A stretch of DNA of 64,000 nucleotides from positions 26,032,400 to 26,096,399 of the forward strand of contig NC_134828.1 in the NCBI RefSeq assembly GCF_004210375.1, in the 5' to 3' direction. How positions within the stretch are numbered: the stretch's first letter is position 1; each line of letters opens with the position of its first letter. Positions 57,201-64,000 of this stretch are shown here, in pieces. The notes below the pieces were generated by a model. That model did not search any database. It saw only the letters and a program-made list of their open reading frames with translations, and had not been told where the DNA came from. Both the position numbers and the translations under genes were made by a program. The DNA is from Tachypleus tridentatus (taxonomy: Eukaryota; Arthropoda; Merostomata; Xiphosura; Limulidae).

Positions 57201-58079
57201 GCAATTAAATAACTATCTTTTAGCAATTCAACAATTGATGACGAAGCAACACCAAATCCTTCAACAAGTGGCCACAACCCTTTGTTTGCTAATAATGTTC
57301 AAGGATTATTGAGAACAAAAATGGAAGCAGGTATTGTAATTTCTTTTCATTTTTCATTTGAAAATACAATTACTTCTCATGCAGTAGTATATTCAGTAGT
57401 TGTTCCAAAATGTTTTGTATTATAAAAACAGGCTAACAGTGACAATATCACTGAATAAGTAGACATTATAGGCACTAGATCAAGAATCCACCCTCCCCTG
57501 TACCACAGACACAGCCCAATATTAGTAACATAACATGAATAACACTAAACTGTCACATAAACAAATCTAAGATTGTTTTGCATGATATTACAGGTGACTT
57601 GTGTAATTTTTTCCTGACTCAGAGTTATTACAGCTGGATTGTTAACGTACAGAATATTTTTTTTTACATTATTTGATTAGCTCTTTCATTATTTTTTTTA
57701 AACTCATATTTGATGAATATGAATTTTCTTTAAATTTTTGTGATGTTCTGAAACATACTTTATGTTTATTAATTAAGTATTCACCACATTCATACAACGC
57801 TGTGTTTTAAGTTTTCGTGTAATTGAACAGAAAGACATCTTAGTACTGTGTGAAAATCTAACCTTTTTTGTCTTTCTTTCTTCTTCTTCTTCTTTAGAGA
57901 AGGAACAGTACCAATTGAAGATTCTTGGGGAATCCAGGCTTGGGATGCTGTCAAACAAGGAAACAGGTTGAGAACCATGTCCTGTAGTGATAAGATCGCT
58001 GCTTGGAACGTTATTGGAATTCAAGGGGCCCTTTTGAGTCACTTCATTCATCCAATTTATATCAATTCTATCACATTAG
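23561..58079 (+). CDS. ADAR: ADAR1-type double-stranded RNA adenosine deaminase (3'-partial)
   Basis: Seven exons join in frame to 522 codons: 23561-24270, 25788-25920, 47777-47963, 52376-52469, 55370-55525, 57224-57330, 57900-58079. The enzyme turns adenosine to inosine in double-stranded RNA. Domains in order: Z-alpha at about 8-70 (contact residues K42, N46, Y50, P65, P66, W68); a linker; one dsRBD at 206-275 ([11 protein letters not shown] ... TKKDART.AAELAM); and the deaminase domain from about 295. Zinc ligands H364 with catalytic E366 (SHAEVI), C419 (APCGDA) and C491 (MSCSDK) are present. The base-flipping Glu is E463 (EGTVP). HNPLF.NN.QG.LRTKME before it is ADAR1-like. The C-terminal third of the deaminase is beyond the window. 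Vertebrate ADAR1 has three dsRBDs; only one is found here. One intron is 21.9 kb because of a huge satellite array. Confidence 0.93.
24740..24861 (+). mobile_element. tRNA-like SINE of the second family, with 10-bp TSD
   Basis: Contains CTGCTAGTACAGTGGTAAGT, GGGTTCAATTCCCCTTGG (B-box-like), GCCGATGTGGCTCTGCTATA and an ACACACACA tail. ATGTATAAAT occurs at 24730-24739 and 24862-24871 as target duplication. It lies in the first ADAR coding intron. Confidence 0.7.
25203..25592 (+). repeat. Degenerate tandem repeat of about 48 bp, about 8 copies
   Basis: Repeated blocks of the form (C)TTAGA(C)TGTGGTCTGATCC, TTCCTGAAGACAGAACCAAG recur with many substitutions and length changes. It lies in ADAR intron 1 and is older than the other arrays, judging by divergence. 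Confidence 0.6.
25788..25920 (+). CDS. ADAR: ADAR exon with second half of dsRBD
   Basis: Acceptor ATGACAG, donor GAG|GTAAGA. It completes the ds[15 protein letters not shown]..., then [20 protein letters not shown], with the KK.A...AA..A pattern of the dsRNA-binding C-terminal helix. The first base completes the split Arg codon and the exon ends in phase 0. Confidence 0.9.
26080..27815. other. Unresolved intronic sequence before the large array
   Basis: This segment is pyrimidine-rich on the plus strand, with runs of overlapping short open frames in all frames between 26150 and 27040. That texture resembles the decayed retroelement at 60-63 kb. I could not match any part to a named protein motif. 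It may be an old retroelement with heavy C-to-T decay. Confidence 0.3.
28444..33260 (+). repeat. Second higher-order duplication, offset 4528 bp
   Basis: The rare shortened unit AAGTCAAGGAGG (missing CACA) occurs at 28553 and again at 33081. Flanking units match in order for about 250 bp or more (28444-28740 versus 32972-33270). The offset is about 81 units. It overlaps the same array as the 3.52-kb block and shows a separate duplication event. Confidence 0.65.
34204..41240 (+). repeat. Higher-order repeat block of about 3.52 kb, two copies
   Basis: The rare variant GGGTTGT occurs at 34204, 35434, 36829, 37724, 38952 and 40347. The spacings 1230, 1395, 895, 1228, 1395 mean that the first three positions recur after 3518-3520 bp. 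Other rare markers agree: AAGCACATAATG near 36177 and 39692, and a one-base-deleted AATAAGCACAAGG near 34807 and 38326. So a block of about 63 units was duplicated in tandem after unit-level divergence. Confidence 0.8.
43341..43711. other. Spacer after the large array
   Basis: Unique-looking AT-rich intron sequence between the end of the 56-bp array and the 50-bp minisatellite. No feature recognised. Confidence 0.4.
43712..43898 (+). repeat. 50-bp minisatellite, left part (about 3.5 copies)
   Basis: The unit contains GACAATAAGCATTCTCTGAA, CACAGTTACCTGTTTGTTAC and ATTATTGGGT. It stops exactly where a hAT-type terminal sequence starts. The same unit family continues at 47128, after the transposon remains. 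Confidence 0.85.
43899..45395 (+). mobile_element. hAT-type DNA transposon, 3'-truncated
   Basis: The left end CAGAGATGCCAACCATTACA at 43899 has the form of hAT terminal inverted repeats. Downstream is a broken transposase gene (44351-45395). No right-hand terminal repeat (TGTTGGCATCTCTG) is found before the LINE at about 45395, so the 3' part was lost or replaced. The element interrupts a minisatellite. Confidence 0.7.
44194..45380 (+). pseudogene. hAT-family transposase pseudogene
   Basis: The first open part (44194-44832; the likely original start is [10 protein letters not shown] at 44347) has a BED/zinc-finger-like FSVAHGG...[10 protein letters not shown] and a [14 protein letters not shown] block. 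The coding then continues in another frame with [20 protein letters not shown] near 44860-44925, a hAT catalytic-region signature. It shifts back to the first frame for [13 protein letters not shown] and [11 protein letters not shown] near 45015-45105. At least two frameshifts and later stops (after 45138) show that it is dead. Homology is to host-genome DNA transposons, not to a cellular gene. Confidence 0.75.
45395..47125 (+). mobile_element. 5'-truncated LINE with RNase H (Jockey/I superfamily), decayed
   Basis: Broken frames give the C-terminal part of a non-LTR retrotransposon polyprotein. In order: [18 protein letters not shown] near 45410-45470, [20 protein letters not shown] near 45565-45620, [18 protein letters not shown] near 45740-45800, RNase H start [10 protein letters not shown] near 46210-46240, [13 protein letters not shown] near 46530-46560, and a CCHC-like [10 protein letters not shown]...C...HIFLLC near 46730-46840. 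The 3' end is near 47105 with a CCAATAAACACCAAACAAAC tail. Many stops. It abuts the hAT remnant at its 5' end. Confidence 0.75.
47128..47400 (+). repeat. 50-53-bp minisatellite, right part (about 5 copies)
   Basis: The unit reads GGGAGACAAGAAGCATCTTC, TGAATACAGTTACCTGTCTG, TTAACACATTAGT. It is homologous to the 43712-43898 repeat (shared GACAA.AAGCATTCTCTGAA, ACAGTTACCTGT.TGTTA). The two parts were one array before the transposons arrived. Confidence 0.85.
47777..47963 (+). CDS. ADAR: ADAR exon, start of deaminase domain
   Basis: Acceptor TTTTCTAG, donor ACTG|GTAATT. It encodes ... [20 protein letters not shown], then [20 protein letters not shown], the N-terminal strand region of ADAR deaminases (R(K/I)(V/L)A..VM.T, then V...GTG). 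Begins in phase 0 and ends in phase 1. Confidence 0.88.
48088..49658 (+). repeat. 105-bp tandem repeat, about 15 near-identical copies
   Basis: Copies begin TAGTAACACTTTCAAATAGC at about 48088 and then every 105 bp (TAACACTTTC at 48091, 48196, 48301, 48406 and so on). Differences are few: a C/T change in CCCAT(C/T)CACC, one copy lacking TAG near 49050, and one copy lacking five bases near 49280. It lies about 125 bp after the splice donor of the preceding ADAR exon. Confidence 0.97.
49660..51700. other. ADAR intron sequence without recognised features
   Basis: AT-rich DNA. The open frames 49869-50090 (plus) and 51076-51309 (minus) have no recognisable motif and no splice context. The minus frame has a hydrophobic start but nothing else to support it. 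Confidence 0.4.
51705..52075 (+). repeat. About 31-bp tandem repeat, about 10 diverged copies
   Basis: The unit is of the form GGATTAAAGAATACTAGTGT plus CTATTAGTACT. The central copies (51890-52020) are almost identical; outer copies drift (TTTATTATTGAT, TTTGTTGTTGAT). It is intronic. Confidence 0.85.
52376..52469 (+). CDS. ADAR: ADAR exon with HAE catalytic motif
   Basis: Acceptor ACTCCGTAG, donor TTGAG|GTATAT. It encodes [20 protein letters not shown] and [11 protein letters not shown]. His364 is a zinc ligand and Glu366 the proton-shuttling catalytic residue of the deaminase fold. Phase 1 to phase 2. Confidence 0.93.
52470..54945. other. ADAR intron between HAE and PCGDA exons (first part)
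   Basis: AT-rich intron. The only structure seen is a perfect 11-bp inverted repeat at 53762-53788. Short open frames (52968-53195, 53337-53594, 54267-54500) carry no recognisable domain. Confidence 0.45.
53762..53788. repeat. Perfect 11-bp inverted repeat with 5-base loop
   Basis: ATGTTGGCTAG (53762-53772), ATATA loop, CTAGCCAACAT (53778-53788). It can form a hairpin in the ADAR pre-mRNA or mark a small inverted-repeat element; no wider symmetry was seen. Confidence 0.8.
54950..55290 (+). repeat. About 54-bp tandem repeat, about 6 copies
   Basis: Units contain TTCCAAGATTTGAACAGTTG, TTGACATACACTACAGTACC and ATGTATGTTGTTG, with length variants. It lies about 80 bp before the acceptor of the PCGDA exon. 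The minus-strand open frame across it is a repeat artefact. Confidence 0.85.
55370..55525 (+). CDS. ADAR: ADAR exon with PCGDA zinc motif
   Basis: Acceptor TACTTGTAG, donor GCTCA|GTAAGT. It encodes [15 protein letters not shown]..., [20 protein letters not shown] and AAIFA. Cys419 is the second zinc ligand. The [12 protein letters not shown] block is among the most conserved of the family. Phase 2 to phase 2. Confidence 0.93.
55640..55850 (+). repeat. Degenerate tandem repeat of about 50 bp
   Basis: Related segments (GAATTGTATAACAATTTTAG, AAACTACCAGACAGAGGT and variants) recur about four times with much divergence. It is intronic. Confidence 0.5.
55851..56740. other. ADAR intron sequence without recognised features
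   Basis: AT-rich intron DNA between two minisatellites. No recognised repeat or coding block. Confidence 0.4.
56745..57115 (+). repeat. 49-bp tandem repeat, about 7 copies
   Basis: The unit is of the form TAGATAGTAGTAGGTAATCA, TGACCACCAGACTGAGACAC, CAAGGGACA. One copy is shortened (56930-56960) and the last is diverged. It is purine-rich on the ADAR sense strand. Open frames on the minus strand (56557-57080) follow from the repeat and are not called. Confidence 0.88.
57224..57330 (+). CDS. ADAR: ADAR exon, loop before base-flipping site
   Basis: Acceptor TATCTTTTAG, donor GCAG|GTATTG. It encodes [17 protein letters not shown], then [19 protein letters not shown]. The H.P.F.N..QG.LRTK(V/M)E block is typical of ADAR1. 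The upstream acidic and Ser/Thr/Pro-rich insert varies in the family. Phase 2 to phase 1. Confidence 0.88.
57331..57897. other. Short ADAR intron
   Basis: The intron ends in a good pyrimidine tract (CTTTCTTCTTCTTCTTCTTT) before two overlapping acceptors, TTTAG at 57897 and TAGAG at 57899. Only the second keeps the reading frame. Confidence 0.7.
57900..58079 (+). CDS. ADAR: ADAR exon with base-flipping Glu and SCSDK zinc motif
   Basis: It encodes [36 protein letters not shown] and [19 protein letters not shown]. Cys491 is the third Cys/His zinc ligand. [24 protein letters not shown] is diagnostic for ADARs. The donor TTAG|GTTGGT at 58080 is weak but at a conserved position (...(V/I)TLG). Following exons (about 170 residues) are beyond the window. 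Confidence 0.9.
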
Positions 58080-59254
58080 GTTGGTGTATACATAATAAAA
58101 TAATCCTTGTTAATTACAGGTGGGTGATTAAATTGATTAGGAAATTTTACTGATCATCCAGCTCTGCTGTTCTGTAGCTATTCTCATACGAACCATTGGA
58201 ATTTCCTGGTGGTTCTGTTGTTCTGTGTAGTTGTGTTTCCAGCTTTTATAGAAGTATATTAGCACTAATAATTATGTAGAATAAATTACATTTGTTGTGT
58301 ATATATATATATATATATATTTTAAGGAATAAAACAGGCCCAAACAAAAAATGAAACTAAAGATGCTGCATGAATTAAAAAGATCTCCAAGGTACAGGCT
58401 ATAAAATGTGCCCTGTGTTTTGGAGGTGATTATAGAGGTAGGATCCACATTGCATTGGGGATACACTGTCCATTAGTCTTAATCTCCATTCATGAGTTTC
58501 ACATATTGAAAACAAAATCATCAAAAATATAAAAGAGAGCAAGATGCAAGGGATCAAGCTCACACCATCCCACATCTCTATCATCCTTCAGTGACTACAG
58601 ACAGTTGTGGCTCACCAAAGTTATAAAGTCAGGAAAAATACGGTTCTACCACTGGGAGTAAATAAAATAAACTTACCTCCTGTTCCCCATTATTGTAGCA
58701 AGGTCCTAAATTAATTAGTGTTAAAACAGATAAATTATAGTCATATAGAAGCCCAACCAAGTTATCAAAACTAGTATAACTCCCAACCACTTTCGATTAA
58801 GGTTACTTGTACAGTCCACTGTAGTTACCAGTATTTAGTCTTTATCTGAGCCTTTATATGAGACAAGGTGTTCATCCACATAAAAATTGTGCCCAGTTGT
58901 TTAATTGATCTTATCAAAAACTAAAAATAGTTATCAGAAACTTCAAGCAATTGTTACTTGTTACTTTTTTATATTTGTTTAATATACTTTTACATTAATC
59001 ACAAAATATTTTAATAATTTTATTTAATGCTTCTTTGTTAAATCTATTGAATACTAATTTTTCATAAATATTTTGAAAATCACCACGTTTTCAGTAATCT
59101 TACCTGAGGCAAGATGGAGACGTACATTTGGATCTGTGCTGGGCCTTTGGGGAGGCTCTGCAGAAGCAGTTGAGTGTGATCCTCGACATTCCTGAGAGAA
59201 TTTAGATTCACTTTTTCTTGTACCTTCTTTTAGTATGGTAACTTTTTAGTGCTC
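58080..59254. other. ADAR intron, with (TA)n run
   Basis: No exon matching the remaining ADAR C-terminus was found here or further right. A (TA)n microsatellite lies at 58299-58320. Otherwise nothing recognised. Confidence 0.45.
58299..58320. repeat. (TA)n microsatellite
   Basis: About eleven uninterrupted TA dinucleotides after TTGTTGTG. Confidence 0.9.
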
Positions 59255-59355
59255 ATTAGGGACATTTGCAGACTTGTAGCACTGGGATCTGGGCATGGGT
59301 TTCGATTCCCTCATATGGATGCAGCGGGTGGCCCAACATTATTTTTCTCTAACAG
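59255..59355 (+). mobile_element. Possible tRNA-like SINE fragment
   Basis: GACATTTGCAGACTTGTAGC, then GGGTTTCGATTCCCTC (B-box-like) and AGCGGGTGGCCCAACATTAT resemble the second SINE family (tRNA-like head followed by a GC.CA.TGT(G)..TTT block). Diverged and uncertain. Confidence 0.4.
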
Positions 59356-59899
59356 AAAGAATCTACCTCACTGAAGGTTGTTCCAATCAGTGGTAATTAA
59401 CACAGTCTTTAAATAAAGTAAAAGGCCACTTTGGGATAAGCTGTCTTTGACTTATTTTCTTCTGTATGTGATGTGTTGGGCTTTTTTCCCAGTTGCTTTT
59501 AAGCCTGCTCCTTATTTGGTGGTTGAAAGGTTTGGAAGTGAAGTTTTAGTTTTTCTCTCTATCCATAGATATTGTGGTTCATGTTGGAAGGTTTACTTCT
59601 TGGCTTTGTGAAAGGACAGTTATGCCTCATCCAACTTGCTGTTGAAACTTCATGATTTTAAGATGCTATCACTAAGTGGAAGCATTTTCCGACTGCCAAT
59701 AATACCTTTTCTCCTTGCATTTAGTGGTTTTAAAATAGATTTTGTAGTTAGCCTGAGTAAATCTGTATCCTCTGATAGGATAGGATAAGTATATATTCTT
59801 CCAACTCTAAACTCCATCATTTTGTTTTCCTTCCACTTCATTTGGTTTGAAGACTTTCAGAATCACCAACTTCACTGCTGACATGCCTGTTAGTTCAAT

Positions 59900-62800
59900 T
59901 TTTGGCTTCTACATCCCTCCCTGCTATTGTTGGAGTCTTGAATTTCGTTGCCTCCTCCAGGGGGGTCATCAGCATCTCTGTACATTGGTACCGAGAATAG
60001 ATTTTATCTATGTCCAATAATTCCATTGCTTGGTTGGATTGCCAGCAGCTTCAGTTATTATTGTATACCTTTGGGGGCTATAGGGCTCAGCTCCAAGAAT
60101 TTCTAGATATGTGGTCACCTTAACTGTGGATTCAGGAGTACTGCAAAGTTAGGATTTATCATTCATTTTCATATCTTCACCTATATTGTTCACCTAACCT
60201 GTGTGGTTTCCACCTCTTACAGGTTCTCAGGATTTGGATTTTAGTTCGAAGGCTATAAGAGATTGATTGGTCTAGGATAGTGAGTGGTTTGTGCTAGTTA
60301 GTTCTTCCAAGGTTTTATTCCTATTGGTTTTTGGCCCTATGCAGATAGGATGTTAGGGTCAAATCATTTATATTTATTTTCTATATCCATGCCTAAATCC
60401 TCCAAGTTTAATAAGCTACTCATTCATCAATCTGAGTTACACTTTATTACTGGGATTGTAGATGTCCACATTTGCTGCAGTTGGCTCCTATCTGCACACT
60501 GCCATATTGATGGATTCTCAACACTATTGGTGTTTTTTGTGCACAAGGATCAGATACTGCTCTTTCAGGTTTATACCTTCAAACTCACACTGGCTTCATA
60601 TGGGTCCTGCCATACTGTACAGATTCTCTCATCACTTCATTTTCATCACATTGTGCAAATACCATTTAATGGATGACTGCTTTCTGCTGGCTCAATCTCA
60701 TCAACTGTCAGAACATCACATCCTGATTTTACTTTCAGAAATGGCCAATGCGAGCTTCCTTTTCAGGGCTGAAACATCTGTTTTTGCTTCCAATTCCATA
60801 TGTCTTTAGTCTGGGTATTTTTTATTTTTCAGCTCATCTCTCAGTCAAACTCTGTTAACTCCCATTTGTCTCAATTCTATAGAATAATGTGTCAGACCCT
60901 TATCTCTTCTTCTCCCATGCCTCATGTGGTTCTTTCTCTTCTAGAAATGTAGGCATCACTTAAATCCTTTTTACCTTTTGGATGGGAGCACAAGAGATTC
61001 TTTTAATGGTCTTTATGTGATCAAATGATCATAAACATCAGTTCACTGATTTCCACAGTTTCCTTAGTCAAGATCATTCTTCAGTCTTGAGGGGTTGTTA
61101 AGTTGGTATTCCTGTACTGCCACCTTATCCACAGTTCTATCTTTTTATGAATGTCTTGCTTCATGGATGGAGGGAATATACCAACAGTCAGGAATTCCAG
61201 AGTCCATACTCGGAAAAAGAAACTTCCCTACACAATGTTTTAGTCATGTTGTGGGCTTATTAAAGGGAAACTTATCAGGCTTCACTCTGCTAATTTCATG
61301 ATTGTGTCTTGCATTTCTCATTGATCCAGGTCTCCTTTTTCAGGACCATTCCTATCTTATCACTGTACTAGCTTGCCATGCTCCACAGGTTATGGCTGTG
61401 GTAGCAAGTCAGTTGTCTCAGTCCTCACTGATTATCTGAACAGAATAGATGCTGCATCACCAGATTTTATTGTATTGTCTCTAGTTTTGTCACTAATTGG
61501 TGGGCTGGCATCTCAATGGATCACCCAACTACTGGCAATTTGGTTTCCAGTACATCATAATTGGGCTTTGACAGTAGATGCATTCCATAAGAACAGAATA
61601 GGATTACAAGTCTAGGCCTTTTCTCCTATTCATATGTTACTCCGGGTACTAAATGTGACTTGTTCCAACCCATTGTTGGGTCCTGTTGATCACACTAGAC
61701 TTTAACACTTTTATTTTTGCTTCTGCAGTACCACTCCAAATCTTTTTTAGCTATTTTTATGGTGGCAGCTATGATCTGCCTTGGAACACCCAGCTGTCTG
61801 GAAGCTTAAGTTCCAGACATGGAGATTATGCAGTATTTTGCACAGCACCAGGATTCAATTTCTAATGTTGACATGTATCTTTCTAGGTATTTGCTTACTT
61901 GTACATGAACATTTGTCAACAAAAATGACGTGCATATTGGCAGTAGTTTATTGAGAAGATGATGAACCCATTTAGGGCAGAAGTGCCAACCGTAACTAAT
62001 TTTTTTTATTTGATTCTGTAATAGGGGTTTTTTCATCTTCCACTGTTGCCATGTTTAAGATGACCTTATTGAGTAACATTTGATTATTGCAACTAGATAA
62101 TTTTTAAGTCTTCAATACTCTCCAGATTCCCTAAGTAGCTTTGATTATTCTGGTTACCTGATGGGTGTATTAAGATTACAGTACAGGCTCTTTCTTGACA
62201 CCTGTTTATGCCCTGATTCCTATATGCCATGCATCCCTTTTATTTGAAGGTTTATTTTTCGTGTCTGATGACCTAAGGACTTTACCATCAGAGTGATTTG
62301 TTGTGTTTGTGCCCAGACCATTTTTTCCTTCTCTCTACATCCTTAGATCAGTTTTTCTTGTCCAAGACACTGTCAAACAGAAAATGGACTAAAGTGCTTT
62401 TCATCTATTCATCTAATTAATTTCCACGTCTAGTCAGGTTTTGATTGTGGTTATGTTTAGTGAAACTCTTGAAGGTTTTATTGCCTGCTGTAATGCCATT
62501 ATATATGCCAGACAATGACTTTTCTTCTGGACTCTCTTTGAAGGTAAGGATTCTTCTGTGAGTCATGTTTGATCAGATTTGTCATATTTCTGTGTCTTTA
62601 GCAACCTGGTCAAATTGCCTGCCTGAGGCCATTATGTGTACTTCCTCCAATACTTTTATCTCACATTATTTGTCTGGCTCTTCACCTGAGGGATTTTGCT
62701 CCCCATATAGTTATCTTTACCATTTAAGCTACATTATACAGAGGGGTGAGTCTTTTCATTGCTACCTTTTAGGGTTTCTAAACTCGTTTTTATAGGATCC

Positions 62801-63200
62801 CACTCTGTGAGGAGTGTTGCCCAGGCAGGTTTGCTTTTGTCAGACCAATTTCACACTAGCACCCACTGATTCATAAACTTTATTCATCATCAGATTGAAT
62901 AAATTGAGGCCAGTTTGCTTTTAAAAACTTAGGGAACATGGTTGACCTGTTGCACTGTTTTTCAGAACTCCCCGATATACATTGTCCCTCAGATTCTACT
63001 AGTGGAGTTAGGGAGTTCTTATCACACCCAGTTTCTAAGTGCACCATCTTAAGCAGGAGCCCACTTGTAATATCAGTTTGGATTCGATGCTTCCCTATGT
63101 GGTTGGGGTGTGCATGACACTTCTGTTTGATTATTATAGCTTCAGTACATTGTTCATGGAAGAGGATCAACTATATTTTCATAATTCCAAATGTGAAGTG
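59900..63200 (+). mobile_element. Decayed DIRS-like retrotransposon (RT and downstream region)
   Basis: Broken frames on the plus strand show a reverse-transcriptase region. In order: FNKLLIHQSEL near 60405-60440, then in two frames HWC/YWCFLC..., VHKDQILLFQVYTFKLTLAS near 60540-60600, and HLMDDCFLLAQSHQLSEHHI near 60660-60720 in the position of the (Y/F)xDD-type motif. Further on, NRIDAASPDF.VLSL near 61440-61490, HNWALTVDAF near 61555-61590 and FSPIHMLLRVL near 61620-61650 match the region after RNase H in DIRS-type elements (P(D/N)..A.AVDA(F/L)..W......A.P). I could not confirm a tyrosine recombinase. Many stops; not functional. Another retroelement class remains possible. Confidence 0.5.
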
Positions 63201-64000
63201 ATTCCATCCTAGGTGCTTGATTAAACATAGTTATTCCATGTTCACCCCATAACCCATAATTCAGAGGCACGTGGAATGTACCTTCCTCTCTCAGTTGAGG
63301 AATGAGAATGAATGTTCATAATTCCAGACTGGATGAGTTCAGTTTCCTCTGATTGATTAAGGCATAAATAATCTCATCTCTCTGAGCCTGGTGTGTTCCT
63401 TTTGGGCTTTTTCAGGTGGAAGGAAAAGTATGCTTACTTTGGTGTTGGTTAGTTTGTCATTGTGATTTCAGTGGCTTGGAACTTATTGCTCTATAGCTAC
63501 AGAATAGGATCCATTCATAAGTATATTTAGATACAGCATTGCAGTTCAATTGCCCTAGCTACCAACATCAAATATGGGGACCAAGACCTATTAATTTCAA
63601 CCCAGAGTAGTTGAACCTCAGATATCTGGTTAGGGCTAGCCTAAAGTAGTGATCACTCATACACAATTCAACCCACAATATAAGAAAAATTAAGTTCAGG
63701 GTAAAGAACATACCTTTTCTGGATCTAATGCAATTTCCCAATTGGAGTACCAATTTTCTTTTGACAAACCCATGATCTGTTTAGATGTTTTTTGTATTGA
63801 TAATGTCCTCATCAGCCCTTTCATCTTCACAGTGTGGGGTTCTAGTTGTGAATGGGAGAAGAGGTTTGTATGTATTGGAAGTGAAACATTTTCCTAAACT
63901 GAAAATATATTTTCAGTAATACTTACCCCCTTTCATACTCCTCTTCTCAAGAGCTATGATCAGAGACTGGGATGAAGTCAGTCTCTGAAACATAACATTA
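63201..64000. other. ADAR intron or retroelement end, unresolved
   Basis: No coding block recognised. The texture (C-poor, T-rich plus strand) resembles the preceding element, so it may be its 3' part. Confidence 0.3.

Noticed and set aside
60350-60809. Novel host gene from overlapping open frames of 108 and 115 residues
   Set aside because: The two frames together give one broken reverse-transcriptase-like region, as expected of a decayed retroelement.

Overview
This is an animal nuclear genome window. It is AT-rich, has long introns with GT/AG junctions, and carries many transposons and minisatellites. Several tRNA-derived SINE copies share a body that I associate from memory with horseshoe crab genomes (Limulus/Tachypleus type). 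That assignment is from memory and the repeats only; chelicerate arthropod is the safest statement.

Four protein genes can be supported. On the minus strand at the left are the first coding exon of an ARMC7-like armadillo protein (1658-1751; the rest lies left of the window) and a complete ORC5 gene (3757-5109), whose coding region has no intron but which probably has one small 5'UTR intron. On the plus strand is a five-exon gene (9427-16100) for a 365-residue nuclear-looking protein with an Isy1-like MARNEEK start and a repetitive, acidic-ended last exon. It is followed by a large ADAR1-type RNA adenosine deaminase gene (coding from 23561 to at least 58079; its last exons lie right of the window). 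Seven ADAR coding exons join in frame and give a Z-alpha domain, one dsRNA-binding domain, and the deaminase domain with all four zinc-site residues.

The rest is repeat-rich. 6.4-8.6 kb holds a decayed CR1-like LINE on the minus strand, interrupted by two SINEs that each have a 12-bp target duplication. 18.1-21.1 kb, just upstream of ADAR, is a cluster of SINEs in both orientations. The 21.9-kb ADAR intron from 25921 to 47776 contains a 15.5-kb array of about 277 copies of a 56-bp unit, with higher-order periods of about 3.52 kb and 4.53 kb. It then holds an older 50-bp minisatellite split by a hAT transposon plus a 5'-truncated LINE. The next introns hold a 105-bp x 15 array and further minisatellites of about 31, 54, 46 and 49 bp. 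The last stretch (about 59.9-63.2 kb) is a decayed reverse-transcriptase element most like DIRS-type retrotransposons.

No bacterial-style operon, CRISPR array or new defence system is visible. The most interesting material is the ADAR gene itself, including its shortened base-flipping loop, and the extraordinary tandem-repeat load of its introns.
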